Of a stretch of DNA of 53,776 bases, positions 32,745-41,570 are shown piece by piece (within the stretch, counting starts at the first letter, position 1; each line of letters opens with the position of its first letter). A program made the position numbers and the translations under genes. Under the pieces are notes generated by a model that made no database searches, was not told the DNA's origin, and saw nothing but the letters and a program-made list of their open reading frames with translations. The DNA is from Gemmiger formicilis (GTDB lineage: Bacteria > Bacillota > Clostridia > Oscillospirales > Ruminococcaceae). Location of the stretch: the NCBI RefSeq assembly GCF_016900095.1, contig NZ_JACJJP010000024.1, positions 1 to 53,776 of the forward strand. Direction: 5' to 3'.

Positions 32745-35700
32745 TTACTTGTACAGTTCGACCAGCTTGGTCAGGTGCTCGTAGCGGCTCTCGGCGGCCT
32801 TCTGGTTCTTTTCGAACAGATCCTTGGCGCGATCCGGGAACGCACGGGACAGACGGCTGTAACGGGTCTCGTTGGCCAGGAAGTTCTGGTATTCTTCCAT
32901 CTTGCCAGCCTTGGAGGTCAGGGTGAAGGGGTTCTTGCCCTCGGCCTTCAGAGCGGGGTTGAAGGTGAACAGGTTCCAGTAGCCGGACTCGACGGCCTTC
33001 TTCATCTCGTTCTGGCAGTTGGTCATGCCGCCCTTGATGCCGTGCAGTTCGCAGGGAGCATAGCCGATGATGATGGACGGGCCGGGATAAGCCTCAGCCT
33101 CGGCAATGGCCTTGACAGCCTGAGCCATGTTGGCGCCCAGAGCGATCTGAGCAACATAGATGTAGCCGTAGGTCATGCAGATCTCAGCCAGGCTCTTCTT
33201 GCTGATTTCCTTGCCGGCAGCGGCGAACTGGCAGACTTCGCCGATGTTGGAGGCCTTGGAAGCCTGTCCGCCGGTGTTGGAGTACATCTCGGTGTCGAAG
33301 ACCATAACGTTGACGTCGTGGCCGGAAGCCAGGACGTGATCCAGGCCGCCGTAACCGATGTCGTAAGCCCAGCCGTCGCCGCCGAAGATCCAGAAGCTCT
33401 TCTTGGCCAGGTACTGCTTGTCCTTCAGGATTTCCTTGGCTTCATCGCAGCCGCAGGCTTCCAGAGCAGCGATCAGGGCCTTGGCGGGAGCGTCGTTGGC
33501 CTTGGTGTTGTTCTTGGTTTCCAGGAACTTGTCGATGACAGCGTCCATCTCGGCGCTCTTACCCTTCAGGGCAACAACCTTGTTGATCAGGTTGGCGCGG
33601 ATGGTCTCGTAGCCGATCTGCATGCCCAGGCCGTGCTCGGCGTTATCCTCGAACAGAGAGTTGTTCCAGGCGGGGCCGCAGCCGCTTTCCTTGTTGGTGG
33701 TGTACGGGCTGACAGAAGCGGTACCACCCCAGATGGAGGAGCAGCCGGTGGCGTTGGAGATGAACATCTTTTCGCCGAACAGCTGGGTGATCAGGCGGGC
33801 ATAAGAGGTCTCGGCGCAGCCAGCGCAGGAGCCGGAGAACTCAAGCAGCGGCTGGTTGAACTGAGAGCCCTTGACGGAGATCTCGGAAACAACGCCGGGG
33901 ACATTGTCCTTCTTGCGGATGTTCTCGACGCAGTAATCGAAGGCAGCCTGCTGGTCGGCCTGGGATTCCTGCGGCTTCATCTCGATGGCCTTGGTCGGGC
34001 AGACGGTGACGCACTCGCCGCAGCCCATGCAGTCCAGAGGAGAAACAGCGATGGTGAACTTGTACTCGCTGGCCTTCGGCTTGGTGTCGGCGCTCTTCAG
34101 GCTGGCCGGAGCGGCAGCCATTTCGTCGGCGGTCAGGCAGAAGGGACGGATGGTAGCATGAGAGCAGACGAAGGCGCAGTTGTTGCACTGAATGCACTTG
34201 CCGGCATCCCATTCGGGCACCATGACGGCGGTGCCGCGCTTCTCGTAAGCGGAAGCGCCCAGTTCCCATTCGCCGTTGGGGTTATGCGCAAAGGCGGAAA
34301 CAGGCAGGCTGTCGCCGTCCATACGGGAGACAGGCTCCATGACGTCGCGGACCATCTTGACCAGCGGAGCGGGTCCCTTCAGTTCCTTGGCGGGAGCGTC
34401 CGGCTCGGGGTTGTGCCAGCTTTCGGGCACTTCCACCTTGTGGACAGCGTCCACGCCGGCATCGATGGCCTTCCAGTTCATCTGGACAACGGCGTCGCCC
34501 TTCTTGCCGTAGCTCTTCTTGGCGGCGGCCTTCATGTACTCGACGGCTTCGTCGATGGGCATGACGTCGGCCAGCTTGAAGAAGGCAGACTGCAGGATGG
34601 TGTTGGTGCGCTTGCCCATGCCGATCTCGATAGCCTTGTCGATGGCGTTGATGGTGTACAGCTGAATGTTGTTGTCAGCGATGTACTTCTTGTCGGCAGC
34701 GTTCAGGTGCTCGCCCAGTTCCTCATCGGACCACTGGCAGTTGATCATGAACACGCCGCCCGGCTTGACATCCTGGACCATCTTCATGCCCATGTGGATG
34801 TAGGCGGGGTTGTGGCAGGCAACGAAGTCAGCCTGGTTGATGTAGTAGGGGCTGCGGATGGGCTTGTCGCCGAAACGCAGGTGGCTGATGGTCACGCCGC
34901 CGGTCTTCTTGGAGTCATACTGGAAGTACGCCTGAATGTACTTGTCGGTATGGTCGCCGATGATCTTGGTGGAGTTCTTGTTGGCGCCGACAGTGCCGTC
35001 GCCGCCCAGGCCCCAGAACTTGCACTCCTTGGTGCCGGGAGCGGAGGTGATGGGAGCGGGCTTGACTTCGGGCAGGCTCAGGTTGGTCACGTCGTCCACG
35101 ATGCCGATGGTGAAGCGGGACTTCGGAGCATCCTTCTCCAGTTCCTTGTACACGGCAAAGACGCTGGACGGCGGGGTGTCCTTGGAGCCCAGGCCGTAAC
35201 GGCCGCCGGTCAGGACGATGTCGTTCAGGCCGGCCTCACGCAGGGTAGCGGCCACATCCAGGTACAGGGGCTCGCCCAGGGAGCCGGGCTCCTTGGTGCG
35301 GTCCAGAACGGCGATCTTCTTGACGGTCTTGGGCAGAACCTTCAGCAGGGCTTCGGAGACCCAGGGACGATACAGGCGGACCAGAACCAGGCCGACCTTC
35401 TCACCCTTGGCGGTCAGGTAGTCGATGACTTCCTCGGCCACGTCGCAGATGGAGCCCATGGCGATGATGACGCGGTCAGCGTCCTCGGCGCCGTAGTAGT
35501 TGAACAGATCGTAGTTGGTGCCGATCTTTTCGTTGATCTTGTCCATGTACTTCTTGACAACGGCGGGCAGAGCCTCGTAAGCCGGGTTGCAGGCTTCACG
35601 ATGCTGGAAGAAGATATCGCCGTTTTCATGGCTGCCGCGGGTCTTGGGATGCTCGGGGTTCAGTGCAGCGGCGCGGAATTCTTCCACGGCCTTCATGTTG

Positions 35701-36284
35701 CACATTTCCTTCAGATCCTCGTAGTCCCACTTTTCGATCTTCTGGATCTCGTGAGAGGTACGGAAGCCGTCGAAGAAGTTCACGAAGGGAACGCGGCCCT
35801 CAATGGCGGACAGATGCGCCACGGGGGACAGGTCCATGACTTCCTGGGGGTTGGATTCGCACAGCATGGCGAAACCGGTCTGGCGGGTGGCGTAAACGTC
35901 GCTGTGATCACCGAAGATGTTCAGTGCATGGGTCGCCACGGTACGGGCCGAAACGTCAAAGACGCAGGGCAGACCTTCGGCGGCGATCTTGTACATGTTG
36001 GGGATCATCAGCAGCAGGCCCTGGGACGCGGTGAAGGTGGTGGTGATGGCACCGGTGCCCAGCGAGCCGTGCACGGCGCCGGCCGCGCCGGCCTCGGATT
36101 CCATCTCAACAACCTTGACCTGGTTGCCGAAGATGTTCTTCAGACCCGCAGCGCTCCACTGGTCAACGGTGTCGGCCATCGGGCTGGAGGGGGTGATGGG
36201 GTAGATGGCAGCTACGTCGGTGAACGCATACGCTACGTGGGCCGCAGCGGTGTTGCCATCCATGGACTGTTTTGCTCTTGGCAT
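32745..36284 (-). CDS. nifJ: Pyruvate:ferredoxin (flavodoxin) oxidoreductase
   Basis: A 1179-aa single-chain enzyme that converts pyruvate and CoA to acetyl-CoA and CO2, passing electrons to ferredoxin. Domains in order: the N-terminal pyruvate-binding domain (MDGNTAAAHVAYAFTDVAAIYPITPSS, with YPITPSS), a CoA domain in the middle, a two-cluster ferredoxin domain with CIQCNNCAFVCSH near 695 and CMGCGECVTVCP near 746, a third cluster cysteine pair CAGCAETSY near 818, and the thiamine-diphosphate domain with GGDGWAYDIGYGG near 965 and MYSNTGGQ. The length is standard. The start follows GGAGGAA at 6-7 nt. Codon bias is strong, as expected for an abundant protein. It is divergent from pflB, the alternative pyruvate-splitting enzyme. 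Confidence 0.98.
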   Translation of the reverse strand: MPRAKQSMDGNTAAAHVAYAFTDVAAIYPITPSSPMADTVDQWSAAGLKNIFGNQVKVVEMESEAGAAGAVHGSLGTGAITTTFTASQGLLLMIPNMYKIAAEGLPCVFDVSARTVATHALNIFGDHSDVYATRQTGFAMLCESNPQEVMDLSPVAHLSAIEGRVPFVNFFDGFRTSHEIQKIEKWDYEDLKEMCNMKAVEEFRAAALNPEHPKTRGSHENGDIFFQHREACNPAYEALPAVVKKYMDKINEKIGTNYDLFNYYGAEDADRVIIAMGSICDVAEEVIDYLTAKGEKVGLVLVRLYRPWVSEALLKVLPKTVKKIAVLDRTKEPGSLGEPLYLDVAATLREAGLNDIVLTGGRYGLGSKDTPPSSVFAVYKELEKDAPKSRFTIGIVDDVTNLSLPEVKPAPITSAPGTKECKFWGLGGDGTVGANKNSTKIIGDHTDKYIQAYFQYDSKKTGGVTISHLRFGDKPIRSPYYINQADFVACHNPAYIHMGMKMVQDVKPGGVFMINCQWSDEELGEHLNAADKKYIADNNIQLYTINAIDKAIEIGMGKRTNTILQSAFFKLADVMPIDEAVEYMKAAAKKSYGKKGDAVVQMNWKAIDAGVDAVHKVEVPESWHNPEPDAPAKELKGPAPLVKMVRDVMEPVSRMDGDSLPVSAFAHNPNGEWELGASAYEKRGTAVMVPEWDAGKCIQCNNCAFVCSHATIRPFCLTADEMAAAPASLKSADTKPKASEYKFTIAVSPLDCMGCGECVTVCPTKAIEMKPQESQADQQAAFDYCVENIRKKDNVPGVVSEISVKGSQFNQPLLEFSGSCAGCAETSYARLITQLFGEKMFISNATGCSSIWGGTASVSPYTTNKESGCGPAWNNSLFEDNAEHGLGMQIGYETIRANLINKVVALKGKSAEMDAVIDKFLETKNNTKANDAPAKALIAALEACGCDEAKEILKDKQYLAKKSFWIFGGDGWAYDIGYGGLDHVLASGHDVNVMVFDTEMYSNTGGQASKASNIGEVCQFAAAGKEISKKSLAEICMTYGYIYVAQIALGANMAQAVKAIAEAEAYPGPSIIIGYAPCELHGIKGGMTNCQNEMKKAVESGYWNLFTFNPALKAEGKNPFTLTSKAGKMEEYQNFLANETRYSRLSRAFPDRAKDLFEKNQKAAESRYEHLTKLVELYK

Positions 36285-36485
36285 TTTTCTTCCTCCGTTT
36301 ACTTCGGTGTGCCAAAGGCCGCCACGGCCTTGCGACCCACCAATTTGGATTCAGCACCCGCACACGACCATAGGGGCCCACGGACATACCATGGCCCCGA
36401 ACGGCTGTTTGCAGGAGAAAGTTTCCCCATACCGCAGCCCGTTGCCGGGCAGCCCTGCGATACGGGAACGCTTTTGCTTGCTCTC

Positions 36486-36514
36486 ATTTTACCAAATTTG
36501 TTCCCGTTTCGTAA
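36486..36514 (-). promoter_or_regulatory. Candidate promoter of nifJ
   Basis: Minus strand -10 TAAAAT (36486-36491, preceded by TTTGG) with a weak -35 TTACGA at 17 bp. It would give a nifJ leader of nearly 200 nt. The stretch 36285-36480 has no open frame of note. Confidence 0.45.
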
Positions 36515-36546
36515 AGTATTATTGCATAGAATGTTGTACGATTTTT

Positions 36547-36564
36547 TTGTTAAAATATTGGCAA
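36547..36564. promoter_or_regulatory. Rex-like redox operator
   Basis: TTGTTAA-AATA-TTGGCAA has the geometry of the Rex consensus TTGTTAA-N4-TTAACAA and matches 12 of 14 defined positions. Rex senses NADH/NAD+ and represses fermentation genes in Firmicutes. The site lies between nifJ and pflB, upstream of both promoters. No rex gene is in the window. Confidence 0.45.
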
Positions 36565-36610
36565 TTTGACGATTCTCTTGTGGAATGTTACCGTATTTTC
36601 TACAAGACCC

Positions 36611-36639
36611 TTGTGTAATAGAGAGATATTTTGTATAAT
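36611..36639 (+). promoter_or_regulatory. Upstream pflB promoter (P1)
   Basis: TTGTGT (36611-36616), 17-bp spacer, TATAAT (36634-36639). Confidence 0.6.
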
Positions 36640-36708
36640 TCTGTTTGTCGCCCCTCAATTTGACCGTATACGGATGTTTTTTGCGCATCAAAAGGGGAAA
36701 AATACCCC

Positions 36709-36736
36709 TTGCAAATTCTTCGTTTTGTGGTAAAAT
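36709..36736 (+). promoter_or_regulatory. Downstream pflB promoter (P2)
   Basis: TTGCAA (36709-36714), 16-bp spacer, extended TGG-TAAAAT (36731-36736). Its expected +1 falls at the edge of the palindrome at 36743-36772. The leader to pflB is about 185 nt and contains a hairpin CAGACC..GGTCTG near 36865-36888. Confidence 0.7.
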
Positions 36737-36742
36737 GAGGGT

Positions 36743-36772
36743 CCAAACAGTTAGCAATGGCTAACTGTTTGG
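36743..36772. promoter_or_regulatory. Perfect 13-bp palindrome at the pflB P2 start site
   Basis: The arms CCAAACAGTTAGC and GCTAACTGTTTGG flank a 4-nt AATG centre. Its position just after the -10 box suits a repressor operator; in RNA it would form a stem-loop at the 5' end of the leader. It does not match the Rex consensus. Confidence 0.6.
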
Positions 36773-36926
36773 ATACAAGGTCTCTTTCACGTTGCCCATG
36801 CAACACATTCTGCCCTCCGGCGGGTCTATACTGGGTACGGAAGGGGGGCCTTGCCCCTCGTCAGACCGCGCAGTCCGCGGGTCTGGATTCACCGTTTTTT
36901 CCCTTATTTATAAGGAGGTACCGTCG

Positions 36927-39179
36927 ATGCACAACTATCCCCAGTGGGAAGGCTTTGAAGGCCGCATCTGGAAAGAGGAAGTCAACGTCCGCGATTTTAT
37001 CCAGAAGAACTACCGCCCCTATGACGGGGATTCTTCCTTCCTGGCCGGCCCCACCGAAGCCACCAACAAGCTGTGGGGCGCTCTGCAGCAGCTGCAGAAG
37101 GAAGAACGCGCCAAGAACGGCGTGCTGGACATGGAGACCGAAGTGGTTTCCGGCCTGACCGCCTACGGCCCCGGCTATATCCGGGAAGACCTGAAGGATC
37201 TGGAAAAGATCGTGGGTCTGCAGACCGACAAGCCCCTCAAGCGCGCTTTCATGCCTTACGGCGGCATCAAGATGGCCGAGCAGGCCTGCACCACCTACGG
37301 CTATACTCCCAGCGAAAAGCTGCACGAGATTTTTACCAAATACACCCGCACCCACAACCAGGCGGTGTTTGACGCCTACACCCCCGAGATGAAGAAGGCC
37401 CGCCACAGCCACATCATCACCGGCCTGCCCGACACCTACGGCCGCGGCCGCATCGTGGGCGACTACCGCCGTGTGGCCCTGTACGGCATCGATGCCCTGA
37501 TTGCCTGGAAGCAGGAAGATTTTGCCAACTGCGGCGACGGCACCATGACCGACGACATCATCCGTCTGCGGGAGGAGATTGCCCTGCAGATCAACGCCCT
37601 GAAGGGGATGAAGGAGATGGCCGCCATCTACGGCTACGACATCTCCGCCCCCGCCAAGGACGCCAAGGAAGCCATCCAGTGGCTGTACTTCGGCTATCTG
37701 GCTGCCATCAAGACCCAGAACGGCGCCGCCATGAGCGTGGGCCGCATCTCCACCTTCCTGGACATCTACATCCAGCGGGACCTGGACAAGGGCATCCTCA
37801 CCGAGACCGAGGCCCAGGAGCTCATCGACCATCTGGTCATGAAGTTCCGCATGGTCAAGTTTGCCCGCATCCCCAGCTACAACCAGCTGTTCAGCGGCGA
37901 CCCCGTGTGGGCCACCCTGGAAGTGGCGGGCATCGGCATGGACGGCCGGTCCATGGTCACCAAGAACGACTACCGTTTCCTGCACACCCTGGAGAACATG
38001 GGCCCCGCGCCGGAGCCCAACCTGACGGTGCTGTACTCCAGCGCCCTGCCGGAGAACTTCAAGAAGTACGCCTCCGAGATCTCCATCAAGACCAGCTCCA
38101 TCCAGTACGAGAACGACGACGTGATGAAGCCGGTGTGGGGCGACGACTATTCCATCTGCTGCTGCGTGTCGGCCACCCAGACCGGCAAGGAGATGCAGTT
38201 CTTCGGCGCCCGTGCCAACCTGGCCAAGTGCCTGCTGTACGCCATCAACGGCGGCATGGACGAGAAGCTGCATGACCAGGTGGGCCCGGCTTACGCCCCC
38301 ATCACCAGCGAGTACCTGGATTATGACGAGGTCATGAAGAAGTACGACGTGATGATGGACTGGCTGGCCGGCCTGTACGTGAACGTGCTGAACCTGATCC
38401 AGTACATGCACGACAAGTACTACTACGAGGCCGCCGAGATGGCCCTCATCGACACCGACGTGCGCCGCACCTTTGCCACCGGCATTGCGGGCTTCAGCCA
38501 TGTGGTGGACAGCCTTTCTGCCATCAAGTACGCCAAGGTCAAGACCGTCCGGGACGAGACCGGCCTGGTCATCGGCTACGAGACCGAGGGCGACTTCCCG
38601 AAGTACGGCAACGACGACGACCGCGCCGACGACATCGCCGTCTGGCTGCTGAAGAGCTTCATTGACAAGGTGAAGCGCCGCCACACCTACCGCAACTCCG
38701 AGGCCACCACCTCCATCCTGACCATCACCTCCAACGTGGTGTACGGCAAGGCCACCGGCGCCACCCCCGACGGCCGCAAGGAGTACACCCCCTTCGCCCC
38801 GGGTGCCACCCCCAGCTACGGCGCCGAGACCCACGGCCTGCTGGCGTCCTTGAACTCGGTGGCCAAGCTGCCCTATCACTGGGCGCTGGACGGCATCTCC
38901 AACACCCAGACCATCAACCCCGATGCCCTGGGCCATTCCGAGACCGAGCGCACCAACAACCTGGTGCAGGTGCTGGACGGCTACTTCGATCAGGGTGCCC
39001 ATCACCTGAACGTGAACGTCTTCGGCACCGAGAAGCTGCTGGACGCCATGGAGCATCCCGAGAAGGAAGAGTACGCCAACTTCACCATCCGCGTATCCGG
39101 TTATGCGGTGAAGTTCATCGACCTGACCCGGGAGCAGCAGCTGGACGTCATCGCCCGTACCTGCCACAAGAAGATGTAA
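36927..39179 (+). CDS. pflB: Formate C-acetyltransferase (pyruvate formate-lyase)
   Basis: A 750-aa glycyl-radical enzyme that converts pyruvate and CoA to acetyl-CoA and formate. The active-site cysteines lie in [11 protein letters not shown] near residue 411, with three consecutive cysteines where most family members have two. The glycyl radical loop is [12 protein letters not shown] near residue 727. The length fits pyruvate formate-lyase rather than diol or glycerol dehydratases, and the N-terminus [20 protein letters not shown] is typical. The start at 36927 follows AAGGAGG at 8 nt. Its activase pflA is 730 bp downstream on the same strand but separately transcribed, with a small membrane protein gene on the opposite strand between them. 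Codon use indicates high expression. Confidence 0.97.
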   Translation: MHNYPQWEGFEGRIWKEEVNVRDFIQKNYRPYDGDSSFLAGPTEATNKLWGALQQLQKEERAKNGVLDMETEVVSGLTAYGPGYIREDLKDLEKIVGLQTDKPLKRAFMPYGGIKMAEQACTTYGYTPSEKLHEIFTKYTRTHNQAVFDAYTPEMKKARHSHIITGLPDTYGRGRIVGDYRRVALYGIDALIAWKQEDFANCGDGTMTDDIIRLREEIALQINALKGMKEMAAIYGYDISAPAKDAKEAIQWLYFGYLAAIKTQNGAAMSVGRISTFLDIYIQRDLDKGILTETEAQELIDHLVMKFRMVKFARIPSYNQLFSGDPVWATLEVAGIGMDGRSMVTKNDYRFLHTLENMGPAPEPNLTVLYSSALPENFKKYASEISIKTSSIQYENDDVMKPVWGDDYSICCCVSATQTGKEMQFFGARANLAKCLLYAINGGMDEKLHDQVGPAYAPITSEYLDYDEVMKKYDVMMDWLAGLYVNVLNLIQYMHDKYYYEAAEMALIDTDVRRTFATGIAGFSHVVDSLSAIKYAKVKTVRDETGLVIGYETEGDFPKYGNDDDRADDIAVWLLKSFIDKVKRRHTYRNSEATTSILTITSNVVYGKATGATPDGRKEYTPFAPGATPSYGAETHGLLASLNSVAKLPYHWALDGISNTQTINPDALGHSETERTNNLVQVLDGYFDQGAHHLNVNVFGTEKLLDAMEHPEKEEYANFTIRVSGYAVKFIDLTREQQLDVIARTCHKKM

Positions 39180-39211
39180 GCTTGGCGGCGTGATGCCATA
39201 AACCAAAAATT

Positions 39212-39264
39212 CCCCCGCATGCGCCTACCGGCAGGGCCGGCGGCGGCATGCGGGGGTCTTTTTT
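39212..39264. terminator. Bidirectional terminator between pflB and the small membrane protein gene
   Basis: 11-bp stem CCCCCGCATGC / GCATGCGGGGG, T run TCTTTTTTT on the right and AATTTTTG on the minus strand. Confidence 0.9.
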
Positions 39265-39281
39265 TGGGGCAGGGAAGACGC

Positions 39282-39755
39282 TTATTGGCGGGAAACGGCG
39301 GTCAGTTCCCGGGCGAAGTCCCGATAGCCGGCATCGGCCAGCAGAAGGCCGTTGGCGATGGCCTGCACCGCGGCGTCGGCCACGGCGGCCGCCAGGTACA
39401 GGTACAACAGGGGATACTGCCCGGTCATGGCCAGGTACATTCCCAGGTTCATAAGCAGCAGCACCAGGGAGGCAGCGCCCCCCACGACCCCCAGCCAGGC
39501 CAGCACCCGGACGCCCCGGCGCAGCATATAGCTGATGCCAAAGGCCACCACCAGGCCCAGAACCAGGTTGCCCACCACCGACATGGCAAAGATGCCTGCC
39601 GCCACCATGGCCAGGGTAACCAGGGTGCAGGCGATGCGCACGCCCACCCACAGGTTGGTCAGGCGCACGCACTTGGCGTAGGCGGCAGCGTGGTCTGCGC
39701 GCAGGGCTTGCAGGCGCTCGTTGATGTTTTGTTGCGTTCCGGTGTTGTTTTCCAT
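39282..39755 (-). CDS. Small membrane protein of unknown function
   Basis: A 157-aa protein with a hydrophilic, Asn- and Gln-rich N-terminus (about 40 residues) followed by four to five hydrophobic segments between residues 40 and 135. No family was recognised. The start at 39755 has GAGAGGTG at 7-9 nt; the frame to 39842 extends into the pflA promoter region and is not supported. It is encoded opposite to and between pflB and pflA. Any link to formate metabolism (for example, transport) is unproven; it does not resemble the FocA formate channel. Confidence 0.65.
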   Translation of the reverse strand: MENNTGTQQNINERLQALRADHAAAYAKCVRLTNLWVGVRIACTLVTLAMVAAGIFAMSVVGNLVLGLVVAFGISYMLRRGVRVLAWLGVVGGAASLVLLLMNLGMYLAMTGQYPLLYLYLAAAVADAAVQAIANGLLLADAGYRDFARELTAVSRQ

Positions 39756-39820
39756 CCGTTGGCACCTCTCTTTTCCTGCTACCAGTGTAGCACACTTGCC
39801 CCCAAAATGCCACACGCATT

Positions 39821-39859
39821 TTGTTGTTTTGTCATATTGCATTGTTGTTTTATCATATT
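39821..39859 (+). repeat. Two 18-bp direct repeats upstream of pflA
   Basis: TTGTTGTTTTGTCATATT (39821-39838) and the same with one A for G (39842-39859), with a 21-bp period, which is two helical turns. AT-rich and 50 bp before the pflA start codon, they may be paired activator or repressor sites or part of the promoter. No clear -35/-10 pair could be chosen. Confidence 0.65.
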
Positions 39860-39909
39860 ATCCAAAATTTACCGCGGCGGTTTATACACTGCCGCCAAGG
39901 AGGCCACTT

Positions 39910-40662
39910 ATGTCGGAAGCCGTCAAACAGCCTTTGGGCTATATCAATTCGGTGGAGACCTTCGGTCTGGTGGACGGGCCGGGGGTGCGGTACGTGCTGT
40001 TTTTGCAGGGGTGCCGCATGCGCTGCCGGTACTGCCACAACCCCGAGACCTGGGCCTTTAACAAGGACAACGCCCAGACCCCCGCCGAAGCCTTTGCGGC
40101 GGCGTATCGCTACCGCAACTACTGGAAGAACAACGGCGGTCTGACGGTGAGCGGGGGAGAACCCCTTTTGCAGATCGAGTTTTTGACCGAGCTGTTCCGC
40201 CTGGCCAAGGAAAAGGTGGTGCACACCACCCTGGACACCTGCGGCCAGCCCTTCACCACCGAGGAACCCTTCTATTCCCGGTTTGTGGAGCTGATGAAGT
40301 ACACCGACCTGGTGATGCTGGACATCAAGGAGTGGGACAGCGCCCGGCACAAGGCCCTGACCGGCCACCCCAACGAGAACATCCTGGAAATGGCGCGGTG
40401 GCTGTCGGACCACGGCAAGGACATGTGGATCCGCCACGTGCTGGTGCCCGGCCTGACCGACGACGAGGCCGCCATGGCCGCCACCGGCGAGTTCATCAAG
40501 GGCCTGAAGACGGTGCGCCGGGTGGAGGTTCTGCCCTACCACACCCTGGGACTGTTCAAGTGGGAGAAGCTGGGCATTCCCTACACCCTGGACGGTGTGC
40601 CGGTGCCCACCGACGAACAAGTCAGCAAAGCCGAGGAATTGTTGGGGGTTGTGAAGGAATAA
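39910..40662 (+). CDS. pflA: Pyruvate formate-lyase activating enzyme
   Basis: A 250-aa radical SAM enzyme that installs the glycyl radical on PflB. The cluster motif is CRMRCRYCHNPETW near residue 35 (C-x3-C-x2-C). It is preceded by GLVDGPGVRYVLFLQG and followed by the SAM-binding GGLTVSGGEPLLQ near 78. LDTCGQP and MLDIKEWD also match PflA. There is no extra ferredoxin insert, so it is the short PflA type. The start at 39910 follows AAGGAGG at 7 nt. An A repeat begins only 6 bp after its stop codon and may act as its terminator. Confidence 0.96.
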   Translation: MSEAVKQPLGYINSVETFGLVDGPGVRYVLFLQGCRMRCRYCHNPETWAFNKDNAQTPAEAFAAAYRYRNYWKNNGGLTVSGGEPLLQIEFLTELFRLAKEKVVHTTLDTCGQPFTTEEPFYSRFVELMKYTDLVMLDIKEWDSARHKALTGHPNENILEMARWLSDHGKDMWIRHVLVPGLTDDEAAMAATGEFIKGLKTVRRVEVLPYHTLGLFKWEKLGIPYTLDGVPVPTDEQVSKAEELLGVVKE

Positions 40663-40668
40663 CCCAAA

Positions 40669-40811
40669 GGCTCCCCTGTGTAAGGGGAGGTGCCGCGCAG
40701 CGGCGGTGGGGTTGTGAAGTTTCCCTGGCATCCCGTTACCGGGCAACCACAGCAGCCCTCCAACCCCTCAGTCGGCCTTGCGGCCGCCAGCTCCCCTTGC
40801 ACAGGGGAGCC
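40669..40811 (+). repeat. Solitary complete A repeat after pflA
   Basis: A copy in plus orientation: R-type left arm (GAGGTGCCGCGCAGCGGC), GGGGTTG, a central CCCGTTACCGGG hairpin, CCAACCCC, and S-type right arm with inner stem CGGCCTTGCGGCCG. No B copies accompany it, so A can exist alone. Confidence 0.85.
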
Positions 40812-40830
40812 GGTCTCTGCCCCTCTATAC

Positions 40831-40866
40831 AAAAAACCTGCCATGGAACTCCATGGCAGGTTTTCT
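40831..40866. terminator. Terminator of trmO, bidirectional
   Basis: 15-bp stem AAAACCTGCCATGGA and its complement around ACT, with T runs on both strands. Its edge touches the trmO stop codon. Confidence 0.88.
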
Positions 40867-41570
40867 TATTCTTTGTTGACCGAAAGAACAGTGGCGTCGC
40901 CCCCGTCCACGGTGAACTTCACCTCATATCCCGCAAACCGCAGGCCGTACACCCGGCCGGGGTCGTGCTGGTAGCCGGGGCGGGGGTCGTTTTCCAGCAC
41001 CCCCACCAGCCCCGCCCGGGTCTCCGGGTCCAGGGCGGCCAGCCGGTTTTCCGGGTCGTGGACGGTGAGGGCGTGGGCCTCCACCCGGCCCGCAAACCCG
41101 GACCTGGCCTCCGGATGGGCGTCCACATAGGGCAGGTAGGGCTTGATGTCATAGATGGGGGTGCCGTCCAGCAGGTCCGCCCCCGCCACCTGGATCACCG
41201 GGCCGTCGGGGGTATGGGGCTGCACCCCCAGCAATTTCACGCAGGAAAGCCCCAGGGCGTTGGGCCGGAAGGGGCTGCGGGTGGCAAACACCCCCATCCG
41301 GGTGTTGCCCCCCAGCCGGGGCGGGCGGACGGTGGGGCGCCAGTGTTCGCCGTCGGCCCCCGCCGCCACCACCGTGGAAAACTGCCAGATCAGCCACAGA
41401 TGGCTGTATTCCTCCAGCCCCCGCAGGGCGTCGGCGTTGCGGAAGGGCTCCTCAAACACGATGGTGGCCCGCAGTTCCTCCACCAGGCCGCTCTGCCGGG
41501 GGATGCCGAACTTGTCCGCAAAGGGGGTGCGGATGCGGGCGATGGGGGTGATGGTATAGCTGTCCTGCAT
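40866..41570 (-). CDS. trmO: tRNA (N6-threonylcarbamoyladenosine37-N6)-methyltransferase TrmO
   Basis: A 234-aa protein of the TrmO/YaeB/TsaA family, which methylates t6A37 in some tRNAs using SAM. It begins with the family opening YTITPIARIRTPFADKFGIPRQ. Next come GLEEYSHLWLIWQF near residue 50, the SAM-site RSPFRPNALGLSCVKL near 97, and GTPIYDIKPYLPYVDAH near 135, all typical of the beta-barrel fold. A further C-terminal part includes GYEVKF near the end. The start at 41570 follows AAGGAG at 7 nt and overlaps the upstream stop by one base (TAATG). It is the last gene of a coupled NUDIX-GT10-membrane protein-trmO string. Confidence 0.93.
   Translation of the reverse strand: MQDSYTITPIARIRTPFADKFGIPRQSGLVEELRATIVFEEPFRNADALRGLEEYSHLWLIWQFSTVVAAGADGEHWRPTVRPPRLGGNTRMGVFATRSPFRPNALGLSCVKLLGVQPHTPDGPVIQVAGADLLDGTPIYDIKPYLPYVDAHPEARSGFAGRVEAHALTVHDPENRLAALDPETRAGLVGVLENDPRPGYQHDPGRVYGLRFAGYEVKFTVDGGDATVLSVNKE

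Noticed and set aside
32556-36569. 1337-aa open frame on the plus strand opposite nifJ
   Set aside because: It is the antisense shadow of nifJ, produced by high GC and strong codon bias. Its composition is dominated by Gly, Val, Asp, His and Leu runs, and it has no domain or ribosome site.
36743-36772. Perfect palindrome at the pflB promoter as a Rex site
   Set aside because: The half-sites read AACAGTTAGC rather than TTGTTAA; only the site at 36547-36564 fits Rex.
36547-36890. Riboswitch in the long pflB leader
   Set aside because: The leader has hairpins, but no known riboswitch core was recognised, and pflB is not a usual riboswitch target.
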